IMG/VR virus record: IMGVR_UViG_3300036444_000026
Span: 1 to 42,912 of that record
Direction: 5' to 3' (one strand)
Source: a virus
Length of the DNA stretch: 42,912 nt
Below, piece by piece: positions 6,789-13,214 of the stretch. The translations under genes and the position numbers were made by a program. Numbering within the stretch: position 1 is the stretch's first letter; every line of letters starts with the position of its first letter. Below the pieces are notes generated by a model. It searched no databases and had not been told where the DNA came from. It worked only from the letters and a program-made list of their open reading frames with translations.

Positions 6789-7436
6789 TTGTCAAAAGTC
6801 AGGATCGAGCCAAGCTATACTTCTAAATATGAGTCCGTCGAATTATGGTGGGACGATATCACTGAGATTTTCGAAATCCTCCAGCGCCATGCAACGAGCG
6901 TCGAGATCGAAACTTCGACCTACAAATATAGCACACTGGATGCTGCGAAAGAGCACTTGGCGCCAGGCGCTAACACCGGGGTCCGAATATCCTCATCCTC
7001 ACCTTATGTGAGCCTGTCAGATGCGCGCCTACACGTGGGCGCTGGACCAGTGTCAGCTGAAGTATTTCTTGAACTCGACGCCATCCTAAAGAAGCGGTCT
7101 CGGGGGCCGAGATGGCTTTATTCCGGCTATCTGGCAATCCCCGCGCTGACACTCGGTGTTGTGCCTCTGTCATCCATTGATCAAAACGCAAAGACCATCG
7201 CCCTGATCGTGCAGGCGACATTTTGCGTCCTGTTCTTGCGCGCTGTTTATTACACGACGAGGAAAAGCTTTGTCGTCCATACTGTAAAAAGATCAGATTC
7301 GGCCGGCTTCTTTCGCCGAAACCGAGACCAGATTTTCATGTACTTGATCACTTTTGTTCTCGGCGGAATCCTCACGTTCGCCGGATTACAGATTAAGGAA
7401 TACGTTTTGCCATCGGCAACACAGACACAAAAATAG
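6789..7436 (+). CDS. Predicted three-helix membrane protein, TTG start
   Basis: 215 residues from the TTG at 6789; the frame is open upstream but those codons lie inside the preceding gene, and AGGGGGG about six bases before the TTG is a good binding site. The first ~110 residues are a soluble domain with no recognised motif. Hydrophobic segments follow: one near WLYSGYLAIPALTLGVV, one near TIALIVQATFCVLFLRAVYY and one near IFMYLITFVLGGILTFAGL. Base composition looks less GC-rich than the neighbours, as in a late arrival. A membrane moron or exclusion protein is possible but unproven. Confidence 0.55.
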   Translation: MSKVRIEPSYTSKYESVELWWDDITEIFEILQRHATSVEIETSTYKYSTLDAAKEHLAPGANTGVRISSSSPYVSLSDARLHVGAGPVSAEVFLELDAILKKRSRGPRWLYSGYLAIPALTLGVVPLSSIDQNAKTIALIVQATFCVLFLRAVYYTTRKSFVVHTVKRSDSAGFFRRNRDQIFMYLITFVLGGILTFAGLQIKEYVLPSATQTQK

Positions 7437-7461
7437 ATGACGCGTCAAAAGCCGTGACACG

Positions 7462-7785
7462 ATGAGCCAAGATCACCTTTCTCTGCGAAAAATGGCCTTC
7501 GAAGACATCGAATATGATGACGACTGGCTGGTGATCTGGCGGGGATTGGCCGTGGGCCGGATATTGAAGCAGTCCGGCATCGCCTACGGAAAGCCTAACT
7601 GGTTCTGGACTATCACGTACAGCGGCACCGTGAAGCCCGCTCGCGGCAGCGGCGTGGCGACCGACTTGGAGGATGGCAAAGCCGGCTTCAAGGCGGCATG
7701 GGCCGAGCTGCAGGCCCGGCTGACGGACGAGGAAATCGAGCGGTTTCGGCGCCACGAAGCGGACCTTGAACGCCGGGCCCGATAG
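7462..7785 (+). CDS. Conserved hypothetical phage protein
   Basis: 107 residues. The central part (WLVIWRGLAVGRIL, then WFWTITYSGT, then an Ala/Glu helix GFKAAWAELQARLTDEEIERF) matches my recollection of small prophage proteins common in Bradyrhizobium-like genomes, of unknown function. The start ATG has no strong binding site. It follows the membrane protein by 25 bases. Confidence 0.6.
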   Translation: MSQDHLSLRKMAFEDIEYDDDWLVIWRGLAVGRILKQSGIAYGKPNWFWTITYSGTVKPARGSGVATDLEDGKAGFKAAWAELQARLTDEEIERFRRHEADLERRAR

Positions 7786-7841
7786 ACTCTCGGAACCCCC
7801 GCCCCCATATTAAGCTGGTAGCGTTGCGTTCGGAGTTGCGT

Positions 7842-8129
7842 ATGTCGTGGGACAGCCTGTTGTCGACCCCTATTCCCGTGCCCGGTAGCAAGCCGCTGGT
7901 GACCCTTCGGGATGTCGGAAACCTCATACAGAAACTGCCGAAGTCTCAGGCCAACCTGCCAGCGTGGCGGACCGCGACCGAGGCTCTGATACTAGCAGCC
8001 GAAGATCGCGGACCGCTGATGCATGCCGAGGTCGGCTTGAGGAAGGCTCTTCATCCGCGCGAGCCGGTCTACGACCCCAACCGCAAAGATCCGCACTGGG
8101 GGCGCCGCAAGCTGGCGCGCGACCAATGA
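7842..8129 (+). CDS. Small hypothetical phage protein
   Basis: 95 residues from the ATG at 7842, chosen because CGGAG lies six bases before it; a TTG at 7824 is in frame. Contains TLRDVGNLIQKLPK, AWRTATEALILAAEDRGPLMHAEVGLRKAL, a helical pattern seen in prophages of this group. Function unknown. Coupled to the next gene by ATGA. Confidence 0.6.
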   Translation: MSWDSLLSTPIPVPGSKPLVTLRDVGNLIQKLPKSQANLPAWRTATEALILAAEDRGPLMHAEVGLRKALHPREPVYDPNRKDPHWGRRKLARDQ

Positions 8130-8350
8130 CGCCCCGCCGCCTCGCCGAGCGAATGCGGACCCGACATAGGGTCAACGATGGGTTTGTTCGGGAAACGTTC
8201 ACGCTCCCCCGCGACGCCGCGCGCGCCAAGGCCCGCGAGATCCTGCAGCGCTATCCAGCCGGCGGCTATTCGACCACGGTCGAGTTCTGGCGCAAGCTCG
8301 ATGACGGCCAGATTGAATTCACAATGCGGCGCTTGCCAACAGCGGATTAA
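8126..8350 (+). CDS. Small hypothetical phage protein
   Basis: 74 residues from an ATG overlapping the previous stop. A basic start, then FTLPRDAARAKAREILQRYPAGGY and VEFWRKLDDGQIEFTMRRL, an alpha-beta layout common in small phage proteins of this host group. The frame is open upstream, but the overlap argues for this start. It is the last coupled gene before the oppositely oriented HTH gene. Confidence 0.6.
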   Translation: MTPRRLAERMRTRHRVNDGFVRETFTLPRDAARAKAREILQRYPAGGYSTTVEFWRKLDDGQIEFTMRRLPTAD

Positions 8351-8357
8351 AACGCGG

Positions 8358-8576
8358 TCAGCCCGCACGCTTTCCGTTACGCTTCTCTCTCAGTGTCAGA
8401 TTTCCGGCGGCCGACACGCTATGCATGGTCGCCTGCAAGCGAACCGCCGGCACGGTTCGACCAAGCGCCTTGGCGACTTTCTCGATGGGCTCGCCCTGCC
8501 TAAGGAGCGCGACCATCTTCTCAATGTCGGCGCCCGTCCACTTCCGGCGCGGCCGCATGGTAAGTTTCTTCGCCAT
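8358..8576 (-). CDS. Small HTH protein, oriented against the array
   Basis: 72 residues on the minus strand. After a basic start (MAKKLTMRPRRKWT), residues about 14-46 read as a Myb-like or GcrA-like tri-helical unit: WTGADIEKMVALLRQGEPI, then EKVAKALGRTVPAVRLQ. The same unit occurs twice in the minus-strand gene at 36125-36586. It reads out of a short divergent region shared with the plus-strand gene at 8723. A role as local repressor is inference. Confidence 0.6.
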   Translation of the reverse strand: MAKKLTMRPRRKWTGADIEKMVALLRQGEPIEKVAKALGRTVPAVRLQATMHSVSAAGNLTLREKRNGKRAG

Positions 8577-8692
8577 TCTCGCGATTTAGCAAAGGGCACC
8601 TTTCACGAGCAAGGCCTCCGCGCTTAGGGCGCAGGACCGTTAGCAGCGACCCGGTGCGTTGTTCGGAGCATCGGCGTAGCAGACCTTCCGAC

Positions 8693-8706
8693 TGCCAATT
8701 CTGGCA
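8693..8706. promoter_or_regulatory. Short inverted repeat in the divergent region
   Basis: TGCCA-ATTC-TGGCA, 17 bases before the ATG at 8723 and 117 bases upstream of the divergent HTH gene. It could be an operator for that HTH protein, but arms of five bases are weak evidence. Confidence 0.3.
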
Positions 8707-8722
8707 AATCGAAGGAGCGACC

Positions 8723-8866
8723 ATGTTCACGATCCTCAAATGCGAGACGTGCGACGGTAGAGGATACCTCGTCTGCGCCACCCCTGCCCGTTACCACGGG
8801 AAAATTGCCGACCAGCCAGTGTGCCCCACCTGCAAGGGCGCCCGGACCATAACCAAGCCGGCGTGA
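8723..8866 (+). CDS. DnaJ-type mini zinc-finger protein
   Basis: 47 residues from the ATG at 8723 (AAGGAG eight bases before). It has CETCDGRGY and CPTCKGA, one complete pair of CxxCxGx(G) motifs as in the DnaJ central zinc domain, and nothing else. Such free-standing mini zinc fingers occur in phages; the partner is unknown. It is the last gene of the plus-strand array, directly before the hairpin at 8875-8901. Confidence 0.6.
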   Translation: MFTILKCETCDGRGYLVCATPARYHGKIADQPVCPTCKGARTITKPA

Positions 8867-8874
8867 CAAAAAAA

Positions 8875-8901
8875 GCCCGGTCGCCATCGCTGGCGCCGGG
8901 C
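8875..8901. terminator. Hairpin terminator between converging operons
   Basis: GCCCGG-t-CGCC-atcgct-GGCG-CCGGGC: a ten-pair GC stem with a single bulged base. Seven A residues (8868-8874) precede it on the plus strand, so a minus-strand transcript would read the stem then seven U. It therefore fits an intrinsic terminator for the late operon. A short TTT follows on the plus strand, so weak action on the opposing transcript is possible. Confidence 0.75.
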
Positions 8902-8972
8902 AGTTTCGTTGAGGCGCCAGAAACGAGGAACGGATCTCGTCACCAGCTATCCGGGCTCATTCCCGGATCAGG

Positions 8973-9485
8973 TCATCCGGCGCCATGAGGATTCACGATC
9001 GAGAAGCCGGCGATTGAACGTACATGCAGCCGTGTTCGCCGGCCGCCTGAGTTGGCGTCGTAGGCGAGCCAGGTTGAGCCGCTGATATGCTGGCGCAGCA
9101 CGAAGACGTGCCCTCGCCTCGCCGCGACCATGCCAGGGGCTGGCGCCGCGCGCGGGAAGCGCAGCCAGTTGGCCGCGAGGAACAGACTGCGCACTGGGCG
9201 GCCGAAGACCTCCACGGACGCGCCGCAGCCGCAGAACGCGCGCCGCGGGCAGCCCGACGGGTGGGAAAGGACCTGCGCCGCCAGCCCGATCGCCGCGGCG
9301 GCGCCGCGGTCAAGGCGGGTCCGGTGCGCCGGCGTCGAGTGGCCAGGTTGATCAAGCTGGAAAATTCCGCACGGCCGCATGATATCGGCTGGATCGCAGC
9401 TGGCAGGTTTGGCCCTGCGTGCTTCGGCAGAAGTGGTATAGAGCGTAAACAGCAGCGCACAGGCCGCCGAGATCAATCGGAGCAT
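8973..9485 (-). CDS. Exported protein with CHAP/NlpC-like Cys-His-Asn pattern
   Basis: 170 residues from the ATG at 9485 (GAGGAA upstream). The start MLRLISAACALLFTLYTTSAEARRA is a clear Sec signal. The mature part carries RAFCGCGASVEVFGRPVRSL, FLAANWLRFP, then GHVFVLR and YDANSGGRRTR. The order Cys, then Gly-His-hydrophobic, then Asn resembles CHAP/NlpC-P60 peptidases that cut peptidoglycan; this assignment is inference from spacing and local motif shape. The protein is common near prophage lysis genes of this host group, I believe. Last gene of the late operon, so possibly a lysis accessory. Confidence 0.6.
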   Translation of the reverse strand: MLRLISAACALLFTLYTTSAEARRAKPASCDPADIMRPCGIFQLDQPGHSTPAHRTRLDRGAAAAIGLAAQVLSHPSGCPRRAFCGCGASVEVFGRPVRSLFLAANWLRFPRAAPAPGMVAARRGHVFVLRQHISGSTWLAYDANSGGRRTRLHVRSIAGFSIVNPHGAG

Positions 9486-9588
9486 AGGCAGTTCCTCGAT
9501 ACGTGATGCAGGATTGGCGCACTGAGGATTGCCCCTCGACATCGCAGCACAGCCGGGCGCGTCAGGACAGGTAGCGCGTCGGGCTAGT

Positions 9589-10032
9589 TCATTTGACCAG
9601 GAAGGCGATATCCCGCGTTCCGCCGGCGATCGGCCAGAGTTTCTGCAGAGGGTTGCAGGTGTAGGTCGATGAGGTGCGGTATTTCGCCGGCCCCGCCTCC
9701 ACGCCCTGCGGCACCCTCACCGGCTGAACGAATCTGTCCTCGCCCAAAGGCAGGCCGGCGTTTACGTTCAGGTCGTCGAGCTCGTAGCGGGTGTTGAAGC
9801 GATCGATTATGAAGCGGTCGACAGTGACAGCGCACGAGCGATGCCTGCGCACGACGTAGTCGACCCTCAGTTCGCCGCCCGGTGAGACCACAGGCGTAAG
9901 AGGATCGGCCGACATGATAACCGTCGGCAATTCCCGGTCGATGATCCAAACCCCGGCCCCGCCGCCTATGACGGCCGAGAACAGGATCGCGAAGAAGAAC
10001 ACGAGGCGATACGTCACCGTGCCTTGAGCCAT
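9589..10032 (-). CDS. Membrane-anchored periplasmic protein of the lysis region
   Basis: 147 residues from the ATG at 10032. Residues 7-32 (YRLVFFFAILFSAVIGGGAGVWII) form one membrane segment; about 115 residues follow on the outer side, with a beta-like pattern (ELRVDYVVRRH) and two Cys that might pair. Its start overlaps the end of the upstream membrane protein by 19 bases. A spanin-like role is conceivable by position, but no partner lipoprotein is seen, so function stays unknown. Confidence 0.55.
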   Translation of the reverse strand: MAQGTVTYRLVFFFAILFSAVIGGGAGVWIIDRELPTVIMSADPLTPVVSPGGELRVDYVVRRHRSCAVTVDRFIIDRFNTRYELDDLNVNAGLPLGEDRFVQPVRVPQGVEAGPAKYRTSSTYTCNPLQKLWPIAGGTRDIAFLVK

Positions 10033-10400
10033 GCCGTCACCTTTTCCCAGATGAGAATGGAGCCCACCAGCGCTCCGAATAGCGTCACCACGCTCCATTT
10101 CCCGACCCTGCCGAGCAGCTGCACCGCGACGACCAGCCGAATTCCATCTTTCAGCGTCCCAACCTCCTCTTCGCGGAGGTCGCCGAGAAACTTGAAAGTA
10201 TCGGTGTCGGCGTGAAGCAAGAACTCGGTGAGGTCGTCGTGGCTGGGGTCGCCGAGGCGCCGGAGAAATTCCAGGCCGCGCGGCGTCATGTCGCCGATCA
10301 GGTCAGCGAGCTGCAGAAGGTTGAGACCCCGCTGCTCCGTAAGCATTGTCAGCGCAGCGAACTGGGCCTCGGTCATTTCGACTGGCTTGTGGCCCGGCAT
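10014..10400 (-). CDS. C-terminally anchored membrane protein of the lysis region
   Basis: 128 residues. The first 95 are soluble and mainly helical (AALTMLTEQRGLNLLQLADL, FLRRLGDPSHDDL). The end has one hydrophobic helix (VVTLFGALVGSILIWEKVTAWL) that would anchor the protein. GAGAGG precedes the ATG. Position next to the holin suggests a lysis role such as an antiholin, but this is only context. Confidence 0.55.
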   Translation of the reverse strand: MPGHKPVEMTEAQFAALTMLTEQRGLNLLQLADLIGDMTPRGLEFLRRLGDPSHDDLTEFLLHADTDTFKFLGDLREEEVGTLKDGIRLVVAVQLLGRVGKWSVVTLFGALVGSILIWEKVTAWLKAR

Positions 10401-10412
10401 CCCGACCTCTCG

Positions 10413-11054
10413 TCATTTCTTCTTCGCCGCTAGAGCAGCCACAACCGAGGGAGCCGGGTTAGGCTTCTGTGCGATCGTCGATGCCAAATCCGCGAAACGG
10501 TCAGCGTTGTTCTTCGATCCCGCCGACGAGCCGAAGAAATAATTCACGATCTGCTGCTGACCGGCAGTCAAGGTGCCGAGCAGCAAAAGCAGGATCGGGT
10601 TCTCCTTGATGATGTCGGTGTTGGCGATCACCACTGCGAGGATGACAAAGAACGCGACCGTGTAGACGGTCGATAGAGCGGCCACGCCCACCGCCATCGA
10701 AAAGAACTGACCGCCGGCGACACGCGCGTTCTGCGTATCGTCTGCCTGGATGCGAAACTGCTCAGTCTGCTGCTTCAGCTCTTCGATTTTGACTTGCGCT
10801 TGGGCGAGGATTTCCTGCCCGCGCTCGGCTTCGAGTTGCTGGAGCTTGCCCGCCGCGTCTGGATCTTGGGCAATGGCTTTGCCGACTGCTTCCGGCGTCG
10901 GCTCGGTGTTGAAGATGTTGGCGAGAGCGTCGCCGGCGATTCCGCCGATGGCAGCTCCAACTGGGCCGAAGCCAGCGCCAAGGACGCGGCCGATGGTTGG
11001 GGCGTAAGGAGCAACGGTTCCGGCGATTGATTTCCAGTCGAGATTGAGCTCCAT
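10413..11054 (-). CDS. Holin of the GTA three-TM type
   Basis: 213 residues from the ATG at 11054, with AAAGGA 11 bases before. The N-terminus has an amphipathic Gly/Ala segment (about 18-48, GFGPVGAAIGGIAGDALANIF), then TPEAVGKAIAQDPDAAGKLQQLE and a coiled-coil region to about 105. Two membrane helices follow (about 118-145 and 152-174), and the end GTLTAGQQQIVNYFFGSS matches the GTA-holin (3TM) family I recall. It would make the inner-membrane lesions that release the endolysin. The first 280 bases are also read in another frame by the endolysin gene. Confidence 0.75.
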   Translation of the reverse strand: MELNLDWKSIAGTVAPYAPTIGRVLGAGFGPVGAAIGGIAGDALANIFNTEPTPEAVGKAIAQDPDAAGKLQQLEAERGQEILAQAQVKIEELKQQTEQFRIQADDTQNARVAGGQFFSMAVGVAALSTVYTVAFFVILAVVIANTDIIKENPILLLLLGTLTAGQQQIVNYFFGSSAGSKNNADRFADLASTIAQKPNPAPSVVAALAAKKK

Positions 11055-11749
11055 GGCCAGCGTCCTTTGGTGATGCGATAAACAATGAGGATGGCTGCGG
11101 CGGCGAGCACGGTCAGGCCGCCGATCCACGCCACAATCGTCAGGGATGAGATGCCGTTCTGGACCGCGGCGGCCGAGCCACCCGCGACGGCGGTCGTCGC
11201 GACGGCCGCAAGGGCCGCCGCCGGCTTAGCTGAAGGCTTCGCGCCGGCGACAGCATAGGCTTCAGCGATCTTGCCTTGGAACAGGAGCCCCTCAGCCTTT
11301 CGGCGCCGCATCAGGCCCGCCAGCGCCACCTTCTTCCCCTTCACCGTACCCTTGTCCCACTCGGCCAGTTTGGCCGGGATCTGCGATTTCTTGCCGGCGT
11401 TCAGCGTCGCCCATAGGCTCGCCGTCGCGGGCCCGCCGGTGTTGAAGGCCCACGAGACCAGCGCATCGAATTCGTGCTGATCGAGCGGCACCTTGGCCAA
11501 CCGGTTCACGTGGGCTTCAAAAGTAGCCATATCGCCGGCCAACGCCTGGTCGCACTGCCCCTGCGTCCAGATCGTGCTGCTGGTGAATTTCGGCAGGTGA
11601 TCGTTGGTGTGGCCCCAGCCGATCGTCAGAACGCCGACGGGGTCGACATAGGCCGCGAAATGGCCCGGCTGGCCTTTCACCGCCTTCATGCAGCTTTCGA
11701 AGGCCTTCACGATCGCGAGGCCGTCGCCTCCCATTTTCATTGCAGGCAT
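10775..11749 (-). CDS. Endolysin (T4-type lysozyme, GH24) with C-terminal TM and long overlapping tail
   Basis: 324 residues from the ATG at 11749 (GGAG nine bases before); 11764 is the alternative start. The catalytic signature is intact: Glu18 in AFESCMK, Asp36 in AAYVDPVG, Thr42 in LTIGWGHT. NTGGPATASLW and GLMRRRKAEGLLF follow as in phage lysozymes, which cleave the peptidoglycan glycan chain. Residues about 201-225 form a membrane helix after an Ala-rich linker, unusual for a lysozyme. The frame then runs 280 bases over the holin gene, adding a Ser/Pro/Lys/Arg-rich tail of about 90 residues that looks like a shadow of the holin frame; a lost stop codon is likely. Confidence 0.85.
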   Translation of the reverse strand: MPAMKMGGDGLAIVKAFESCMKAVKGQPGHFAAYVDPVGVLTIGWGHTNDHLPKFTSSTIWTQGQCDQALAGDMATFEAHVNRLAKVPLDQHEFDALVSWAFNTGGPATASLWATLNAGKKSQIPAKLAEWDKGTVKGKKVALAGLMRRRKAEGLLFQGKIAEAYAVAGAKPSAKPAAALAAVATTAVAGGSAAAVQNGISSLTIVAWIGGLTVLAAAAILIVYRITKGRWPWSSISTGNQSPEPLLLTPQPSAASLALASAQLELPSAESPATLSPTSSTPSRRRKQSAKPLPKIQTRRASSSNSKPSAGRKSSPKRKSKSKS

Positions 11750-11874
11750 GTCCGCTGTCTCCATAGGGAAGCGCCCGCGCGGCCGGTGCCGGGCGGGTCT
11801 GGTGGCTTGATTTCAGATTTCGCTATTGGGTGGCGGGGCTTCCGCGCTCACTCATCACCACGGAGCGCGCGGGC

Positions 11875-11922
11875 TGCACGACAGTGCAACCAGTTTACAA
11901 CTTGTACGCGCTCCGATATTTT
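11875..11922 (+). promoter_or_regulatory. Moron promoter with adjacent inverted repeat
   Basis: TTTACA (11894-11899), 17 bases, then TATTTT (11917-11922) make a good sigma-70-like promoter reading toward the plus-strand gene at 11930. Only seven bases separate the -10 from the ATG, so the transcript would be leaderless or nearly so. TGCAC-GACA-GTGCA (11875-11888) ends five bases before the -35 and could be an operator. Confidence 0.55.
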
Positions 11923-11929
11923 TCAGGCC

Positions 11930-12136
11930 ATGAACAACATCGAAATGACCTGCTTGTTCGCTGTGCTCGCCATCCCCTACATCAGGCTGCACAGCCGGAA
12001 CAGAGATGGCGGGTGGCATCCGCATTGGTGGACAAACAAGATGCGCCGCAAAGCCATGGATGGCAGCTGGCAATATCGAGCAAGAACTAGCGCCGACGCC
12101 GACCATTACGGGGACGTCGGCGCCAGTTCTTGGTAG
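11930..12136 (+). CDS. 68-residue membrane protein, moron copy 1
   Basis: Starts at the ATG at 11930; the frame is open far upstream, but that part is antisense to the endolysin gene. One hydrophobic helix (about 5-18, MTCLFAVLAIPYIRL), then a basic, Trp-rich part: GGWHPHWWTN, MRRKAMDGSWQYRA. Length, order and the W-x-x-RR-x-x-x-G-x-W pattern match the downstream gene at 12207, so the two look like diverged duplicates. It lies against the late operon, with its own promoter, the hallmark of a moron. An 18-base inverted repeat overlaps its 3' end. Confidence 0.55.
   Translation: MNNIEMTCLFAVLAIPYIRLHSRNRDGGWHPHWWTNKMRRKAMDGSWQYRARTSADADHYGDVGASSW
12081..12132. repeat. Large inverted repeat at the end of moron copy 1
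   Basis: Arms CAAGAACTAGCGCCGACG (12081-12098) and its complement (12115-12132) pair in 17 of 18 positions, around a 16-base loop. No T run follows on the plus strand. It could be a Rho-resistant 3' end, a mRNA stabiliser or a terminator against antisense reading. It lies within codons, so both arms are also constrained by the protein. Confidence 0.65.
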
Positions 12137-12139
12137 CTA

Positions 12140-12154
12140 GTCGCAAATTGCGAC
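12140..12154. promoter_or_regulatory. 15-base palindrome between the moron genes
   Basis: GTCGCAA-A-TTGCGAC, perfect seven-base arms around one base, in the 70-base gap between the two moron genes and eight bases after the large inverted repeat. The form is that of a dimeric repressor operator. No second copy was noticed. Confidence 0.4.
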
Positions 12155-12206
12155 CCAGTGCGCCCCGACACCAACGGCAGTTGCCGGAGAATGGAGACGA
12201 GACATA

Positions 12207-12413
12207 ATGGAAGCATTCCTGCCAGTTTTGCTGATTATAGCTGTCTTATCCGCCCTTCTTTGGCGCAAACATAGGCGCATTAGAAATGGCGATTGGCACT
12301 ATGTGTATGTTGGATCTGATTTGGTAGCGAGGCGTTCAGTGCAAGGAAAGTGGGTATCAAGGCCTTTGACTGAAGAAGAATTGAAAGATTTTGAAAGGCA
12401 AGATGCTTGGTAG
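12207..12413 (+). CDS. 68-residue membrane protein, moron copy 2
   Basis: Begins MEAFLPVLLIIAVLSALLW, a clear membrane helix, then RRIRNGDWHYVYVG, VARRSVQGKWVSR and an acidic end (LTEEELKDFERQDAW). It has the same length as the gene at 11930 and aligns with it in the D/G-x-W, RR and G-x-W positions. GGAGACGAGAC gives a binding site. Its last base abuts the last base of the oppositely oriented esterase gene. Probably expressed from the prophage; possible roles include superinfection exclusion, unproven. Confidence 0.6.
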   Translation: MEAFLPVLLIIAVLSALLWRKHRRIRNGDWHYVYVGSDLVARRSVQGKWVSRPLTEEELKDFERQDAW

Positions 12414-13214
12414 TCAGAGGACGGCAGCCACTGCGTTTCGCCACAGCGTGGCAGCCGCGGAAGCACCTGTCGTGCTGTTGAAATGGCCATTATCATAACG
12501 ATAGGCCGCCGTGAGCGTGTCGGTATCAGCACCCGCGAAGATATCGATCCCATTAACGACGGCCGCTTGCGCGGCGCGAACGGCGGGGGTTGTAACCCCC
12601 AGGAAATAGGTGCACTTGCCGACGAACCATGGCGCGTTGAAGCCTTGCGCCCGCGGCTTCGCGATCACTGAAAGCAAGTCAGCCTGATATGCAGCTTGCG
12701 AGTTTGCGGAATCCGCCTCCCCTTGCATCCAGAGCACCGCCGTCACGTTCAAACCGACTGCTTGCGCGCGCTTGAAGGCCACCATCAAGCGATCGCCGAA
12801 TGGCGTTGTCCAGAGATTGACCGGCGTACCGCCGATCCCGATCGGGATCAGGATGACGCGCTGATATTTCCCGGCAGATATGAGCTGATCCGCAAATTGC
12901 GTGAAAATGTTTCCACGCATCTGGTCCCCACCGTAAGTCTCACAGCCCAGCAGCGGTTCAGTCGCTGCGTAGGTGCCGCCATCATAAATACTAAGAACGT
13001 CGATCTTACCGGGATTTGCCTGAACGTAAGCAGCGCCTTGAGTGTAATTGGAAGCATTCGATTGGCCGGCAACAATGAACACCCCCGTTGATTCACCGGG
13101 CACCAATCGAGGATCGCGGATAGCCTTGCCGGTCGTGCGCGTGTTGCCGCCAGGCGGGTTCCCAGCAGTCCACTCTTTGAAAAGAAATGGATCAGGAGCA
13201 CCAGCGATCCTCAA
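12414..13214 (-). CDS. SGNH-family carbohydrate esterase (SASA/CE6-like)
   Basis: 266 residues. The SGNH-type blocks of the sialate O-acetylesterase-like family are all visible: GVFIVAGQSN with the nucleophile Ser52, GIGGTPVNLW, WMQGEADS (about 162-169) and DNGHFN with Asp241 and His244. Such enzymes remove acetyl groups from cell-surface polysaccharides. No signal peptide is seen. It overlaps the tail fibre gene by ATGA and would be made with it, so it is probably a virion enzyme that deacetylates capsule or O-antigen during adsorption; that role is inference. Confidence 0.8.
   Translation of the reverse strand: MRIAGAPDPFLFKEWTAGNPPGGNTRTTGKAIRDPRLVPGESTGVFIVAGQSNASNYTQGAAYVQANPGKIDVLSIYDGGTYAATEPLLGCETYGGDQMRGNIFTQFADQLISAGKYQRVILIPIGIGGTPVNLWTTPFGDRLMVAFKRAQAVGLNVTAVLWMQGEADSANSQAAYQADLLSVIAKPRAQGFNAPWFVGKCTYFLGVTTPAVRAAQAAVVNGIDIFAGADTDTLTAAYRYDNGHFNSTTGASAAATLWRNAVAAVL

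Noticed and set aside
11474-11929. Upstream extension of the first moron gene
   Set aside because: Antisense to the endolysin gene; the promoter lies just before the ATG at 11930.
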